DNA of 64,000 nt from Vanilla planifolia (taxonomy: Eukaryota; Streptophyta; Magnoliopsida; Asparagales; Orchidaceae): positions 7,328,626 to 7,392,625 of the forward strand of contig CM043875.1 of the NCBI GenBank assembly GCA_023846275.1, read 5' to 3'. The notes under the pieces are model-generated. The model saw only the letters and a program-made list of their open reading frames with translations, was not told the origin of the DNA and searched no databases. Within the stretch, counting starts at the first letter, position 1, and each line of letters opens with the position of its first letter. The translations under genes were made by a program, and so were the position numbers. Positions 53,082-62,726 of the stretch are shown here, piece by piece.

Positions 53082-53597
53082 ATGTCACACAACATCAAAA
53101 TCAACATCGAACAGGTCAACAAAAATAATAGTTTGTTTTCATCTTATCATGATGTATGCTCTAGTAAAGCAACAAAGTATTTGGGCACCCAATCTAAAAA
53201 ACCTACAAAGATGAATGATGCTAAGTTTGATGAACGAGAGGAGAAAGTGTATTCATTGATTTTGTTTTATTTAAAAAATGAAGTAACCTACAAAATTACA
53301 AATGAAGAGACTACAATTACTCTATGCCTTAAGTTAGAGAGCCTTTATATGACAAAATCTATTACTAATATGTTGTTGAATGAAGATATATCTCTAAAAG
53401 AATGTCTAGAAAAACTAAATTCTATCTTAATAGATCTCAAAAATATTGATATCAATATAGAAAATAAGAATTCTATCTTTATTTTCCTAGTCGTTTTACT
53501 TATACAATATAAGAAACTTATAAATTCTCTGTATATCAAAAAAGATCACATTGTTTTGGAAGAAATCAGATCTAGCCTTCACATGTTGGAACTTTGA
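53082..53597 (+). pseudogene. Copia gag (UBN2-type) open frame, 171 codons
   Basis: An uninterrupted frame from ATG 53,082 to TGA at 53,595-53,597. The order of motifs is that of TNT1/Retrofit-type copia gag: a DEREEKVYSLILFYLKNEV patch, NEETTITLCLKLESLYMTKS, an LKECLEKLNSILIDLKN helix, DINIENKNSIFIFLVVLL, then the KDHIVLEEIRSSLHMLEL end. Gag forms the particle around element RNA. Normal copia gags continue into a zinc knuckle; here the frame stops before it, and downstream similarity is broken. That this part has stayed open while the LTRs and pol are decayed is unexpected. It may be chance, a truncated relic or, less likely, a retained host ORF. The AT-rich codon use matches the surroundings. 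Confidence 0.7.
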
Positions 53598-53849
53598 CTC
53601 AAGGTATCTTAAAATATTAGAGATACTTAAACAGTTGGGTTAGTCATCATAAATTCTTATGAACGTATGATAATAAAGATCAAGACTAAAAGAAAAACCA
53701 AACTAAATAATAATCCAAATGATATTTGTAAGGACATTAAAAGAATGATCATCTTAAAAATAAGTAGTAAATGGATTTAGTTTTTGCAATTGCTTATGAG
53801 GATTCATCTTAAGGAATAGAGTTGACATTATCTACTATTAACCAACAAC

Positions 53850-53930
53850 ATTCATCAGATTAATGGATGTTAAATAGTAGTTGTTCTTATCATAAATGAT
53901 CAAATAGAAGTTGATTTTTGACATATAATA
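53850..53930 (+). pseudogene. Copia protease-site remnant
   Basis: Translation gives WMLNSSCSYHK, stop, SNRS, stop, FLTY. This matches the copia pattern W-x-L-D-S-G-C-S-x-H with the catalytic DSG changed to NSS, so no active protease is encoded. Confidence 0.65.
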
Positions 53931-54639
53931 AAAAAATGACGAAACTGTTTTACAATAAAATGATGCACCTTACAAAATAGTTGAAATTAGTTCTATCCAG
54001 ATTACAATTTATGATTATATTATTAGGACTCTTATTAATGTTTGACATATTCTAGAGTTGAATAAGAATACAATATCATTAAGTATCATGGACTCCACAA
54101 GCTTTAAATACAATGTTAAAGGTAAAAGCATTGCAAAACTAAAGGTCTCATAATGGTCATGAAAAGAGTCAAACAAAGTATTTTATATACTCTATAAGGT
54201 TTCATAGAGATAGATTTTGTATCACTAATATATCATTCTAAAAATATAGGATCTAATCAAACAAAGTAGCGACATATTTGACTTGGGCATAAGTAATGTC
54301 AATTCTTAGTAAGGTCTTCTTAGGGGACACAAAACATAAAAATTTAGAATTTTTTCAACATTGTATTTTTGAGAACCAACATCAGATTAAATTCTTGATG
54401 GCAATTTATAGTACAAAGGTCGTATTAGATTGCACATATTTAGATTATTGAGATTCTTTTATATTTTGTCTCTTAAAGGTGCTAGATATTTTCTTCTATC
54501 ATTAACGGTTATTCAATAATAACTTGAGAATTAATGATTAAATATAATAAGCGAGGCCTTCAAAAATTTCAAGCAATTGAAGATTTTGGTTGAAAATTAA
54601 ATTAGAAAAAAAAAACTAAACTCTTTCGAATTAATAATG

Positions 54640-55100
54640 GGTTAGAATTTTGCTCTAAAGAATTTGATGAAATTTGTAGAGATGAAGGCATTATTTAATA
54701 CTATACTAATTGAGATACATTACAATAAAATAGTGTAACAAAAAGGGTGAACAAGATAGTATTAGGGAGAGCTCAATACATACTGTCAAATGCATGTTTG
54801 ATAGTAGTTTTTAGACTAAAGTAATCAACAAAACTTATTATTTAGTAAACCATTCTTTAAAAATCATCATAGATTGTAAAAACTTATTGAGTTACAGTCT
54901 AAAAAATCTATAAATTCTTAAATACTTAGTCATCTTTCTTATTATCATGTTAATAAGAGCAACCTAGAACTTAGAGTAAATAAATGTGTATTTGTGGGCT
55001 ATAAAATTAAGATGAAGGGGTATGGAATAAGGTATCCATCCAAAAAAGTTATTCTTAGTAAAAATGTTATATTTGATCAAAACTATATGCTTCATTAGAG
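54640..55100 (+). pseudogene. Copia integrase remnant
   Basis: GLEFCSKEFDEICRDEGII, then a Q-N-x-V-T-x-R-V-N core (TLQ, stop, NSVTKRVNKIVLGRAQ) and LSNACLI: the region around the integrase catalytic core with its final Glu replaced. Further on, CVFVGYKIKMKGYGIRYPSK and KVILSKNVIFDQ match the C-terminal region. Several stops interrupt it. Confidence 0.8.
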
Positions 55101-55689
55101 TTTAGAGTATGATGTTCAAAAAACTAAGTTATGTCACCAAATATGTAGAGGCTCAAATGACTTTAAGCTTTAGTCATATTGATGATTTACCATTAGTTGA
55201 TGAGACTATTAAAGAGCCTCATAAAAATTTAGAAGATGTATAAGAACAAACACGTAGTATTACTATTGATCAATCTCGTTGATAAAGCAAGCCTCCTCAA
55301 AGATATGGGTTTGAGGGCATGTTAACTTATGCTTTGTAGGTGATCAAAGAGGTGGGATTTTAGAACTCTTATCTTATCAAGAAGCTACCACATAAGCTAA
55401 GTCCACTTAATGCATTATGATGAACTGTAATTTCTTCACAATCACTAATGAGGAGGAGATATGGTTCTATTGGGACTTTGAGCAGTGGAAAGCCAGTTAT
55501 GCACAGTGTTTTTATTGGCAAATATGGGACTTGATGCAATGGATACAATCTATACCAAATAATTGCAAAGCAACTATGCACATCAATGGTATTTGTTTAA
55601 GGTTAATGATTGGAGGTAGCTCTCTAAGTGTCTGCTAGTAATAGAATATTCAAGAATTATTTATTAAGCTTTTAGGATTCAATTCAAAA

Positions 55690-55900
55690 TAGAGATTTAT
55701 AAATATGTATTAAAATTTGGTTAGCTTGAAGCTCTACAATATCAATTTTTGAAACATTTGGTCATATGTATTTGATTTTGGAATATTTTAAACTTCTTTA
55801 ATTTGAAAGTATTTTAAAAAAAATTATCTATTTGATGGAGTGCTAAAAATGATCTCCATTATTAGGGCATAAGAAACAAATCTTCTCTTTTGACTAAATA
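55690..55900 (+). repeat. Copia 3' LTR (partial)
   Basis: Aligns by eye with the 5' LTR core: ttgaa-ctcta-aatatc, catttggtcatat, attttgg, and an attattagg end. Heavily diverged. Confidence 0.5.
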
Positions 55901-56931
55901 CATTATGTCATTATATGATTAAATACATCATAATATACATAATAATTAATAATGTTGATAAGCTTCTATAGAACAACATGAGTTTGGTCAAGTGAATGAT
56001 GTATATAATTTATGACCTAATCATCCATAATGGAGCAATTGGTGCAATGATAATATAGTGCAAAAGGCTTGTGAGTCACTTTATAAATTCAATGAAACAT
56101 TTCAAATTAAAAAAAATAGGGTGATTAATGTGGAAGAAATTTTAGTTGAAAGAGAGATTTATTGCATGCAATTGATGTTAGGTTTAATTCCATATGATAA
56201 GTAGAATATAATGTTGTCACTTTAATATATATAATAAATGTGACTTCTAACTAAAAATACACTCTTTTCATTGTACCACAATAGTAAACAACTTTAATTA
56301 TTCCATGCATTCATCAACCTTCATTTCATATAAAATTGAATAATCATTATAATGTATTGCAAAACAACCAAAACACCATTCAAGAAATATACTTAATTTT
56401 TTTTCTTACAATAATAAGAAATGTGCTTTCAGAGCAGTTGTTTTAGAGTAGTAGTTTTAGTAAATAATTAATAAAGCAGTTCTTAATCAAGAAAGTGTAT
56501 CAATAAAGAGATCATGAACAAGATGACTAATAAACCATGCCCAAATTGTAGGCTAATCACACACAAGAGAAGAGTTTCAAGCATCATGCAGAAACTCTTG
56601 AAGCTTTCTTTCTTTTAGAATGTTAAATATAAACTAAGTTAACTCGTCTTTCAAATGACTAATTTTTCATACAGGTGATGAATCTCCGATGGATGCGAAG
56701 TCCATGTGAAGCTGTTGGTAGCTTCGTAGCAAACGCATGCGTGGTAGTGCTCTGTGAATTAAATATTAAGCATGATGCAGAAAATAATACGCGAGGACGT
56801 ATTTTAAATAAATAAGTTATTCCTCGTTCTAAGCGAGAGAATCTCTGCTTTAAACTATCATTTAAGATCAGTGCATGCGATGCAGATGGCGAAATGAACT
56901 CGCTCTCGGGTCGGGTCTGAGATCGAATTTT

Positions 56932-56971
<40 letters not shown>

Positions 56972-57595
56972 TTTGTTTCTTTTAATATGAGGAACCGTCG
57001 ATCAACCTTCCGATGGAGGAAGGTGGCGCGCGGATGAAAGAGACAGGGCAATATTGGCGGCTGCGTGGTCTCCCAGTAGATGGTAATGAGTCAAAGAAAA
57101 TTGCCTCTTGTGATTTGACTGCCTTGTAAAGATTAAAAGATAGTATAAAAATAAGAATTGGTTCAAGGTTTTTAGTTTAAATAAGATATTCTTTGTCTTT
57201 TTTTTTTTTTTTTTTGGTTTTTAATAACAAATTCTTATAGTTATTTTGTATAAAGATCTTTTTTAAAGAACATATTTGATATCATATTAAAATATATATT
57301 TTTTTATTTATAAAACTAATGTTAAAGATCATCTAATAGTTTCAAAATGAGTAAAAGAAAAGAAAGTCTCAAAAAGTTATATATATTATATTTTTGTACA
57401 TTCATATAAGTCTTATTTTATATTTTTTTATTTTTTATTATGGTTATATATTATACCTTTTAAATCTTTTTCGTTCATTTTTTTTTTTGATAATCATGTT
57501 TATAACATAAAAATTTTATGATTATAAAGTAACAATATAAGTATCATGAATAATTGTCAAAGACTTTTATCTTTTTTGGAAGAGTATTATAGTCT
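55900..57595. other. Intergenic stretch with an A36 tract
   Basis: AT-rich except for 56,660-57,075, a GC-richer block around a 36-base A run (56,934-56,969). No gene is recognised; the minus-strand open frame through the block carries a poly-Phe artefact. The block may be a small retro-insertion of unknown type. Confidence 0.4.
56934..56969 (+). repeat. A36 homopolymer tract
   Basis: Thirty-six consecutive A residues in a locally GC-richer block. It could be a retroposon tail, but no body or target duplication was recognised. Confidence 0.95.
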
Positions 57596-57605
57596 TAAGT
57601 GTTAC
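57596..57605 (+). repeat. Left target-site duplication of LINE-B
   Basis: TAAGTGTTAC, directly next to the T run, identical to 62,716-62,725. Confidence 0.9.
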
Positions 57606-57642
57606 TTTTTTTTTTTTTTTTTTTTTTTTTTAATAACATCAT

Positions 57643-57648
57643 TTTATT
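57643..57648 (-). terminator. LINE-B polyadenylation signal
   Basis: AATAAA on the minus strand, about 11 bases before the poly(A) tail and within a 3' UTR of about 90 bases after the ORF2 stop. Confidence 0.75.
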
Positions 57649-57723
57649 GATAATAGGCAAGTTTAGTACAAAAGGTGGACCAAGCGACTAGGTAAACCGA
57701 GCCATTAAGCATCGGACTAAGGG

Positions 57724-60081
57724 TTACAGTAGTCCAAGATGGTGAAGGTTAAGGCGCTCGAGAGGGTCGAGCTTACTACCGTGGTAGAGATATCTGGATT
57801 TGAGAAGACCTTGTGTATCCCAGAAAAAAGAGTCCACCGAGCAGGTTTTGCTAGAGTAGAGAGCTGCGTTCCATGCTTTCCAGGCTAACCAGCAAATCGA
57901 GGCTGGGATAGAGAAGGCCAGAGAGCTGATGGATCGTTTGAAGGACCACCAGTGGAAGAGACGATTAGGTTGATGCTTTGATGACGGGAGACCCAGTTTG
58001 TCTTCGTACCAATCCCAGGTGGGGGAAGATAAGGAACAGGACCAAAATAAGTGGTTGTCCTCCTCGGAGGCCGGGCAGAATGGACATTTAGAGGCGAAGG
58101 AGAGACCAATGCGTTTCAGTGCATCCGGGACTGGAAGGGCATTGTTCAGTAACCTCCAGGTGAAAATTGTAACCTTCTCCGGGATGCGCTTGTTCCAAAG
58201 AAGTGCATTGTTATATGGAAGTTGAATGGTTTTGAGGGAGAACCTGGCCAGCAAGTTGTATGCCCGTGAGAAGGGGAAGGAATCCCCCTGACCCAAGAAG
58301 GAGATGAGCCACCTGCGAACCAGCTCAGTTGGTTCGGTTGGACCCGCCAGAGACCCTGGGGGAGAATCAAGTCCCTGAACCGGGCGACTAGACCGGTCCG
58401 GGTCCGGGGCCGAACCGTTTTCGTTTTCCAGAGGCCGTATCCAGCGGGAAAAGAAGAGGAAGAGTCTGTGCCATCCCGGTGAGTCCCCCGGCTTAATGGT
58501 TATCGAGGGCCTACCCGACAGGTAACAGTCACGCATGTAGCGCGCCCAGGGGGAGTCGCCGTGGATGACGTTCCACCAAAGCATGGCCGTCTGCGCGTGT
58601 ACCTTCACCGAGAGGTTGATAATGCCGATGCCGTTCTCGGAGACGGGACGAGCGAGCCGATTCCACGAGGCCCAGTGATGCTTGAAGGAGTCCTTGGATT
58701 CGCCCCAGAAAAATCGAGATAATCGTCTGTCTATAGCCTTTATCACCGCTTTTGGAGGATTTAGGGCAGCTGTGCAGTAGGAGACCATCGAGGAAAGGAT
58801 TGAGTTAATGAGTATCTTTTTCCCCCCCATCGACAGTAGGTTCGAGTGCCAGCTCGCAATCCGGTTGGAAATCTTGTCCAGTTGGGGCCTGAAGTGTTCC
58901 GATCGGCGACGCCCGTCCCCCATCCCATAGCCCAGGTGGACGAAGGGAGGTGAAGACGAAGCAAACCCCAGAATTCTCTCAGTCCTTCGGATGACGGATT
59001 TAGACGTGGAGCGCGCATGGAAGACATGAGACTTGCCGCGATTGATCTGGAGAGCCGAGGCTCTCGAGAACAAATCCAGCGCCTCCGCCAGCCGTTTGGT
59101 GGAATGCAGCCGAACCGTTGAAAAGATAAGGAAATCATCTGCATAGGCAAGATGGGAGATGGGATGCGTTCGGCGAGGGCCGGAGAAGGCGTCAAGTTCG
59201 TCGGAGCAGCGGAGGAGGTTAATCATACGGCTGAGAACGTCCATTGCAAGTACGAACAGGCTGGGCGAGAGGGGGTCCCCTTGTTTCACGCCGCAGTTGG
59301 GGCAGAAGAATCCCGTCGGCATACCATTGATCAGCAAGGATAGACCGGTGGAGTGGAGGGAGTTGGCCACAAGCTGCCTGAAGCGGACGCCGAAGCCGAA
59401 TGTCAGTAAGACTTTGTCCAGAAATCCCCAGCTAATACGGTCGAATGCCGAACGGATATCAATTTTGAAGATGGCATTGCGGAAACGCCTCTTCCGGTTG
59501 ATCCTACCCGTCATCTCCTCAGCCAGAAGAATATTGTCTGTAATGCTTTTGCCCCGGATGAATGCGGATTGTTCTGGAGACACCAGGGCGGGGAGGAAAG
59601 CTGCTAAGCGGGACGAAAGAAGTTTGGAGAGCAGCTTACCGCAAACGTTGCAGAGAGCTATCGGCCGTAGGTCAGAGGGCGCGGAGGTCGATTTCGTCTT
59701 CGGAATGAGACAAAGCCAAGCGGCACCAATGACCTTGGGAATCGGAGAGCCATCGAGGAAATCGTTCGCCGCCTCAAGGAGATCCAGCGAGATAATACTC
59801 CTGTTGCGTTTGAAAAAAGGCACAGTGAATCCGTCTGGACCGACAGCGCTTGACTCAGGCATGGAATCGAGGACTGCCTTGAGCTCCAGAAGATCAGTAG
59901 GGCGAGTGAGGAGGTCGTTCATATTGGAGGTGACTAGTGCAGGGACAATTTGATGAAGGGGAAGCCCTGCTAAATCTGCCTGGCCACCTGTGAACAGATT
60001 TTGAAAATGGTCCGTGAGAAGGCGCACCAATTGATTTTTCCGTTTTTGACCACGACCCGTCTGGTTGCCGAAGGTGAGCAA
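57724..60081 (-). pseudogene. LINE-B ORF2 part 2: reverse transcriptase and zf-RVT
   Basis: 785 open codons. Conserved RT blocks: SSAVGPDGFTVPFFK, LRPIALCNVCGKLLSKLL, SPEQSAFIRGKSITDNILLA, KIDIRSAFDRISW (catalytic Asp at about residue 208), VKQGDPLSPSLF, and HLAYADDFLIF with the YADD box at residues 313-316. Then the thumb region, WNKRIPEKVTIFTWRLL and a zinc-binding zf-RVT (CPFC followed by NHLFWSC). It ends with a TAA at 57,726-57,724 and no RNase H. It is the catalytic core of target-primed reverse transcription. The first ~15 residues precede the frameshift and are not native. Confidence 0.93.
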
Positions 60082-61201
60082 GGGAGAGCGACCTGTGCTT
60101 GATCTTCACAGAGGCGTGGAAGAATTTCGTGCTGGCGTCGCCCTCTTTGGCCCATTTAAGCCCCGTTTTCTGCCTCCAGAAGTCCTCGTCAGAAGCGAGG
60201 ATCGCCTGAAGGTCCCTGGAGGCAGTGAGGAGATCAGCAGCCGCGGCATCCGAGCGGTCGACCGTTAGTCGGGATTCAGCGAGGCGGACCGCCTCCTCCG
60301 CGAGACGACGCTTGGAAGTCAGGTTTCCAAATGTGTCTCTGTTCCAGGTCTTCAGGACCTTCTTGAGTCGAATGAGCTTACCTGCAAGCCTGAAAAGACC
60401 CGATGCCGCAATCGGGTCAGACCATGAGGTGGAAAGCACGTTTTGGAAGTCCGGGTGATCCAACCACGTGTTTAGGAACCGGAAGGGCTTAGCCCCGGGC
60501 TGCCGTGAAAGGGGTACGTTGAATAGCAAAGGCGCATGATCTGACCCGGTGCGGGGGAGGACCTGAACCTGACCCTGCGGAAACCTGCTAGGCCAATTCA
60601 GGTTGCATAACAGGTAATCTAACCTTTTTAACACAATTTTCCCCTTGCGCTTTCCTTGCCAGGTGAAGGGGCCGCCGCATGTCGGGGGTGCGAGGAGGCC
60701 AGAATCATCTAAAGCCGCCCGGAAATCCCCAGCTGCTGGAAAGTTGAATTTGGCGGAACCAGCATGGTCTGCTTCGTCCAAAGTGACGTTGAAGTCCCCG
60801 ATGGCACACCACAGAGTGTCCATCACAGTAGCCGCGTGGCCGGCGAGGTCAGACCAGAGCGAGCGGCGAAGTTGTCGGGAATGTCTCCCGTAGACGGCTG
60901 TTATGAAAAGGGGGAACGGAAGGCTTGGGGAGCTTACCTCCAAGAGTATAGATTGCGTCGAGGAGCAATTGGGGGTGACCGACCAGGTGTCGGCCCAGAG
61001 GATCCAGAGTTGGCTAGAGGGCAAGCAGAGACCATTTGCGAGACCCAACTTGGCGCAGTACCGGCTAAGTTGATCTGCCGGGACAAATGGTTCGATGATA
61101 ATGAGCATGTCTAAGTGGAAGGATTTGATTAAGTGTCTCAGGCGGCCTAGGGTGGTGTCATTGGCGATCCCCGTGGCGTTCCAAGCGAGGAAACTAATCA
61201 T
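60040..61201 (-). pseudogene. LINE-B ORF2 part 1: AP-like endonuclease and linker
   Basis: ORF2 starts at ATG 61,201-61,199, inside the end of ORF1: the sequence ATGATTAG holds both the ORF2 start and the ORF1 stop. Endonuclease motifs follow in order: FLAWNATG, IIIEPF with the catalytic Glu, VYGR, IGDFNV with Asp and Asn, GGPFTW, VLKRLDYLL, and TGSDHAPLL with the Asp-His pair. All are intact. Next comes the L1 linker with KWAKEGDASTKFFHA. A frameshift between about 60,024 and 60,045, beside A-rich homopolymers, separates it from the reverse transcriptase. Apart from this the domain is undamaged. Confidence 0.9.
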
Positions 61202-62611
61202 GGGAAGAGGAGGCTTTGGAGCCAGTAGAGCTCCGGGTGGCCGGCGGAATGAGGACCGGGTTGGCAGCTTTTGTTTTCCCTTTTTTGCTTTTAGACCGGG
61301 CAGGAGGATTATCCGTAAGTAGGGCGAGTGGATTCGAATCGCAGGGGATAGCCCTTTGAGCGGTGACCGTGAGGGTTTGCTGGGTCTCCCGGTGCGGGCC
61401 GGGGGGTGCAGAGCATGCCACCAGAGAGGGGGAAGAGGTAGCGGAATGTCCCAGGAGGTTAAGGTCTGGAATATTATCAAGGGATAGAGGAGCTGACCCA
61501 GTATCAACGGGCGACAGGCTCTGAGTGCCCGGCAGTGGAGGAGACATGGCCGGTTGTGGGAGGTAATTAGGGTCATTAGGTGGAGGCACGGGCATGGCCG
61601 AGATGGTAACAGGAGGGATCGGATGGTCGATAAGGGAGCAATCTGTTGGTGGTACCATAGGTCTAGGAGGGCCGACGGGGGGCGGGGAGACGATACACAA
61701 GGATTTTTCGAGCTGCTTAGGGGAAAGTGGTTCAGATTCAGACGAAAGGTTGGGTATCTGTACATCCAGCCGAGGTTTCGGAGATGAGCACTGGCCGATT
61801 TCGAATGTGGGGGAGGGAGCAGGGAGAGGGGCAGCGGAGGAGAGGACTTGTTGTTTGCCTTTTTTAGTCGCCGGAGACGATGTGCGAACCTGTTTCGCTT
61901 TGATAGATCGGCAGTGGGCAGCCTCGTGACCAATGGTCTGGCAGGCCGTGCAGTAATGGGGGACGCCTTCGTAGGAGACGGGCTGCCAGAATCCTCCAGA
62001 TTTGATCCCAGTGAACTCCGAAATCCGGATACGACTTGGCAGGGGCCGCGCGATGTCGAGCTCCACGCATACTCTAGCCATGTGTGGCCGTGATACCGCA
62101 GCAGTCGCCGAGTCGATTTTGAGAGGCGTGCCGATCGCGGCAGCGATGGAGAACAATGCCGCTTTGTTGAACAGGTAAATGGGGAGCTGGTCGAAGCAAA
62201 TCCAGATGGGCACCACGGAGGGGTCGGCGTCGTATCTGAACGCCGGCGACCATTTGAGCAGGCGCATTGGGAACTCATTGATGTGTCTGAGGGGCGCGAC
62301 CAACATAGAAGGTAGTCGTCCTCGCAGTCGAACTTTATGAAGACATGTTTAGGGTTTAGGAGGCCCACAGTGACGGAAGATTTGAAGCCGACCTTGGTCA
62401 GGGCGGCGCGGATGTCGACGAGGGGAGGGCGGCCATGGGAGAACTTTCCAACCAAGGAAAGTTTGTAAGGCGCGGCGAGCTTGGAGACCTCCTCCGGAGA
62501 GAACGCAACCTCCGGCTCTCCTTTATATGAGGTCGCCTTGCGGGGTCGGCAGGGGGAGGGCTTGTCTCCTCCGCCGAGCACCTCCGCAAAGGAACGATTG
62601 AGTGGAACCAT
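61194..62611 (-). pseudogene. LINE-B ORF1 (DUF4283 / CCHC), one frameshift
   Basis: ORF1 begins at the ATG 62,611-62,609 (VPLNRSFAEVLGGG). The DUF4283 domain starts with KLSLVGKFSHGRPPLVDIR and reaches FIKFDCEDDYLL, where a single-base frameshift (about 62,295-62,310) moves the product into another frame. It then continues with VAPLRHINEFPMRLLKWSP, PIWICFDQLPIYLF and a C-x2-C-x4-H-x4-C knuckle (CTACQTIGHEAAHC), followed by a long Pro/Ser-rich tail. The stop TAG at 61,196-61,194 overlaps the ORF2 start. The role is RNA binding in the LINE ribonucleoprotein. Because the first part shares a frame with ORF2, a misleading 918-codon open frame exists; its central part is not a real product. Confidence 0.88.
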
Positions 62612-62715
62612 GTTAGCGCATGGTCCCGGCGAGCGGCTGGCAATCTTCAAGGACGCTGCGGAGGCTGCAGGAGTAGACGAGGTGTCGAGCGGCGGTCTGA
62701 CAAGAAAAAGCTAGA

Positions 62716-62725
62716 TAAGTGTTAC
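62716..62725 (+). repeat. Right target-site duplication of LINE-B
   Basis: TAAGTGTTAC, identical to the left copy. It fixes the element's 5' end at 62,715. Confidence 0.9.
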
Positions 62726-62726
62726 T

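Larger units (their letters stand above)
52640..55900 (+). mobile_element. Degenerate Ty1/copia LTR retrotransposon
   Basis: A + strand copia element downstream of the MYB gene. Diverged direct repeats (about 52,680-52,870 and 55,720-55,870) share atcctataatatc-, catatttgatcatat- and attattgg-like words in order and mark the LTRs. Between them, in copia order, lie gag (53,082-53,597), a protease-site remnant (about 53,860), integrase (54,640-54,830) and its C-terminal region (54,980-55,100). RT and RNase H are not recognisable, so the 3' half is largely lost. The ends are approximate. Confidence 0.8.
57606..62715 (-). mobile_element. LINE-B: near-intact L1-type LINE with target-site duplication
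   Basis: A complete-looking 5.1-kb non-LTR retrotransposon on the minus strand. It ends (left) in a 26-base poly(A) tail (T run 57,606-57,631), preceded by AATAAA. It is flanked by the 10-bp direct repeat TAAGTGTTAC (57,596-57,605 and 62,716-62,725), 11 bp if the ambiguous T is counted. From the right: a leader of about 105 bases, ORF1 (62,611-61,194), ORF2 endonuclease (from 61,201) and reverse transcriptase (to 57,724). Only two frameshifts break it, one in each ORF, and I see no nonsense codons. There is no C-terminal RNase H, so it belongs to a different lineage from LINE-A. This is the youngest element visible in the window. Confidence 0.95.

Noticed and set aside
59159..59953. 264-codon + strand open frame
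   Set aside because: It lies antisense to the LINE-B reverse transcriptase, whose motifs are unmistakable. The same applies to the + strand frames over 3.8-9.8 kb and 60-62.7 kb.
59894..62650. A single 918-codon open frame on the minus strand
   Set aside because: It is an artefact. The start of ORF1 and all of ORF2's first part share a frame, and the middle only runs through the ORF1 tail out of frame. The zinc knuckle is in another frame.
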